Below the pieces are notes generated by a model. It saw only the letters and a list, made by a program, of their open reading frames with translations. It was not told where the DNA came from and did no database searches. The translations under genes and the position numbers were made by a program. 49,477 bases of DNA. Source: Oscillospiraceae bacterium (lineage in GTDB: Bacteria > Bacillota > Clostridia > Oscillospirales > Oscillospiraceae). The stretch is taken from assembly GCA_009781695.1 (NCBI GenBank), contig WQVH01000008.1:1-49477 (forward strand), in the 5' to 3' direction. Positions 49,395 to 49,477 of this stretch are shown piece by piece. The stretch's first letter is position 1, and every line of letters begins with the position of its first letter.

Positions 49395-49421
49395 AAGTCC
49401 TTGCGAGAGCAGGGGCTTTTT
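49395..49421 (+). terminator. Orphan terminator-like hairpin
   Basis: AAGTCCTTGC and GCAGGGGCTT (49395-49404, 49409-49418) form a 10-bp stem with a GAGA loop and a T-run on the plus strand. No plus-strand gene precedes it within 3.9 kb, so it may end a small RNA or belong to a leader. The remainder of 49196-49477 shows only the binding protein promoter. Confidence 0.5.
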
Positions 49422-49477
49422 GGTGTGAAAAAATATTTTGACGAAAAATAATAGTAGTAATGTGTAGGGATGTGTGA

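Overview
The window looks like chromosome from an anaerobic Firmicute of the Clostridia type. The signs are strong GGAGG ribosome sites, frequent TTG and GTG starts, class B sortase, YtrA-type GntR and Rrf2 regulators, a tungsten-type aldehyde ferredoxin oxidoreductase, a glycyl radical enzyme (GRE) and a probable selenoprotein. No rRNA, intact tRNA or CRISPR array was seen. Assignments rest on motif reading only; no database search was run.

Layout. 1-2711 (minus): three overlapping M42 aminopeptidase genes. 2833-4939: an autoregulated YtrA-type ABC operon. 5386-8337: a membrane-anchored TPR/C39-peptidase protein, then a secreted Fn3-rhodanese-LysM protein whose catalytic cysteine codon is TGA. 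8440-9393: aquaporin and a tiny membrane peptide. 9541-13613 (minus): an Mrp-type antiporter operon lacking the large NuoL-like part of MrpA. 13774-18809: a TIM-barrel protein, then the yifB/comM, thiI and cinA genes. 18936-24526: a cell-surface module made of sortase B, a 731-residue coiled-coil/12-residue-repeat protein with an MPQTG anchor, two small proteins and a BTAD (SARP-like) regulator. Four copies of the direct repeat GTCAC-N6-GTCAC lie there, three of them exactly 8 bp from a -10 box. 24780-27162: an EamA transporter, a TauE/SafE exporter and an Rrf2 regulator. 27317-28408: a scar of broken genes. 28517-32184: a zinc-uptake (znuACB) operon with an 89-residue His/Asp tract in ZnuA, a leader that can pair with the znuA ribosome site, and a DUF1980-like lipoprotein. 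32296-45430: a catabolic island with two zinc alcohol dehydrogenases, aldehyde ferredoxin oxidoreductase, iron alcohol dehydrogenase, split transketolase, two SDRs, a GRE and a metallo-beta-lactamase-fold hydrolase. 45584-49195 (minus): an oligopeptide-type ABC importer without ATPases.

The strongest new signals are the selenocysteine-rhodanese candidate (7180-8337, UGA at 7915 followed by a stem-loop) and the BTAD-linked direct-repeat promoters of the surface module. The catabolic island may be an undescribed fermentation route. A split transketolase could release a C2 aldehyde, the iron dehydrogenase reduce it, the GRE cleave the product, and AOR or an alcohol dehydrogenase remove the resulting aldehyde. 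The substrate is unknown.
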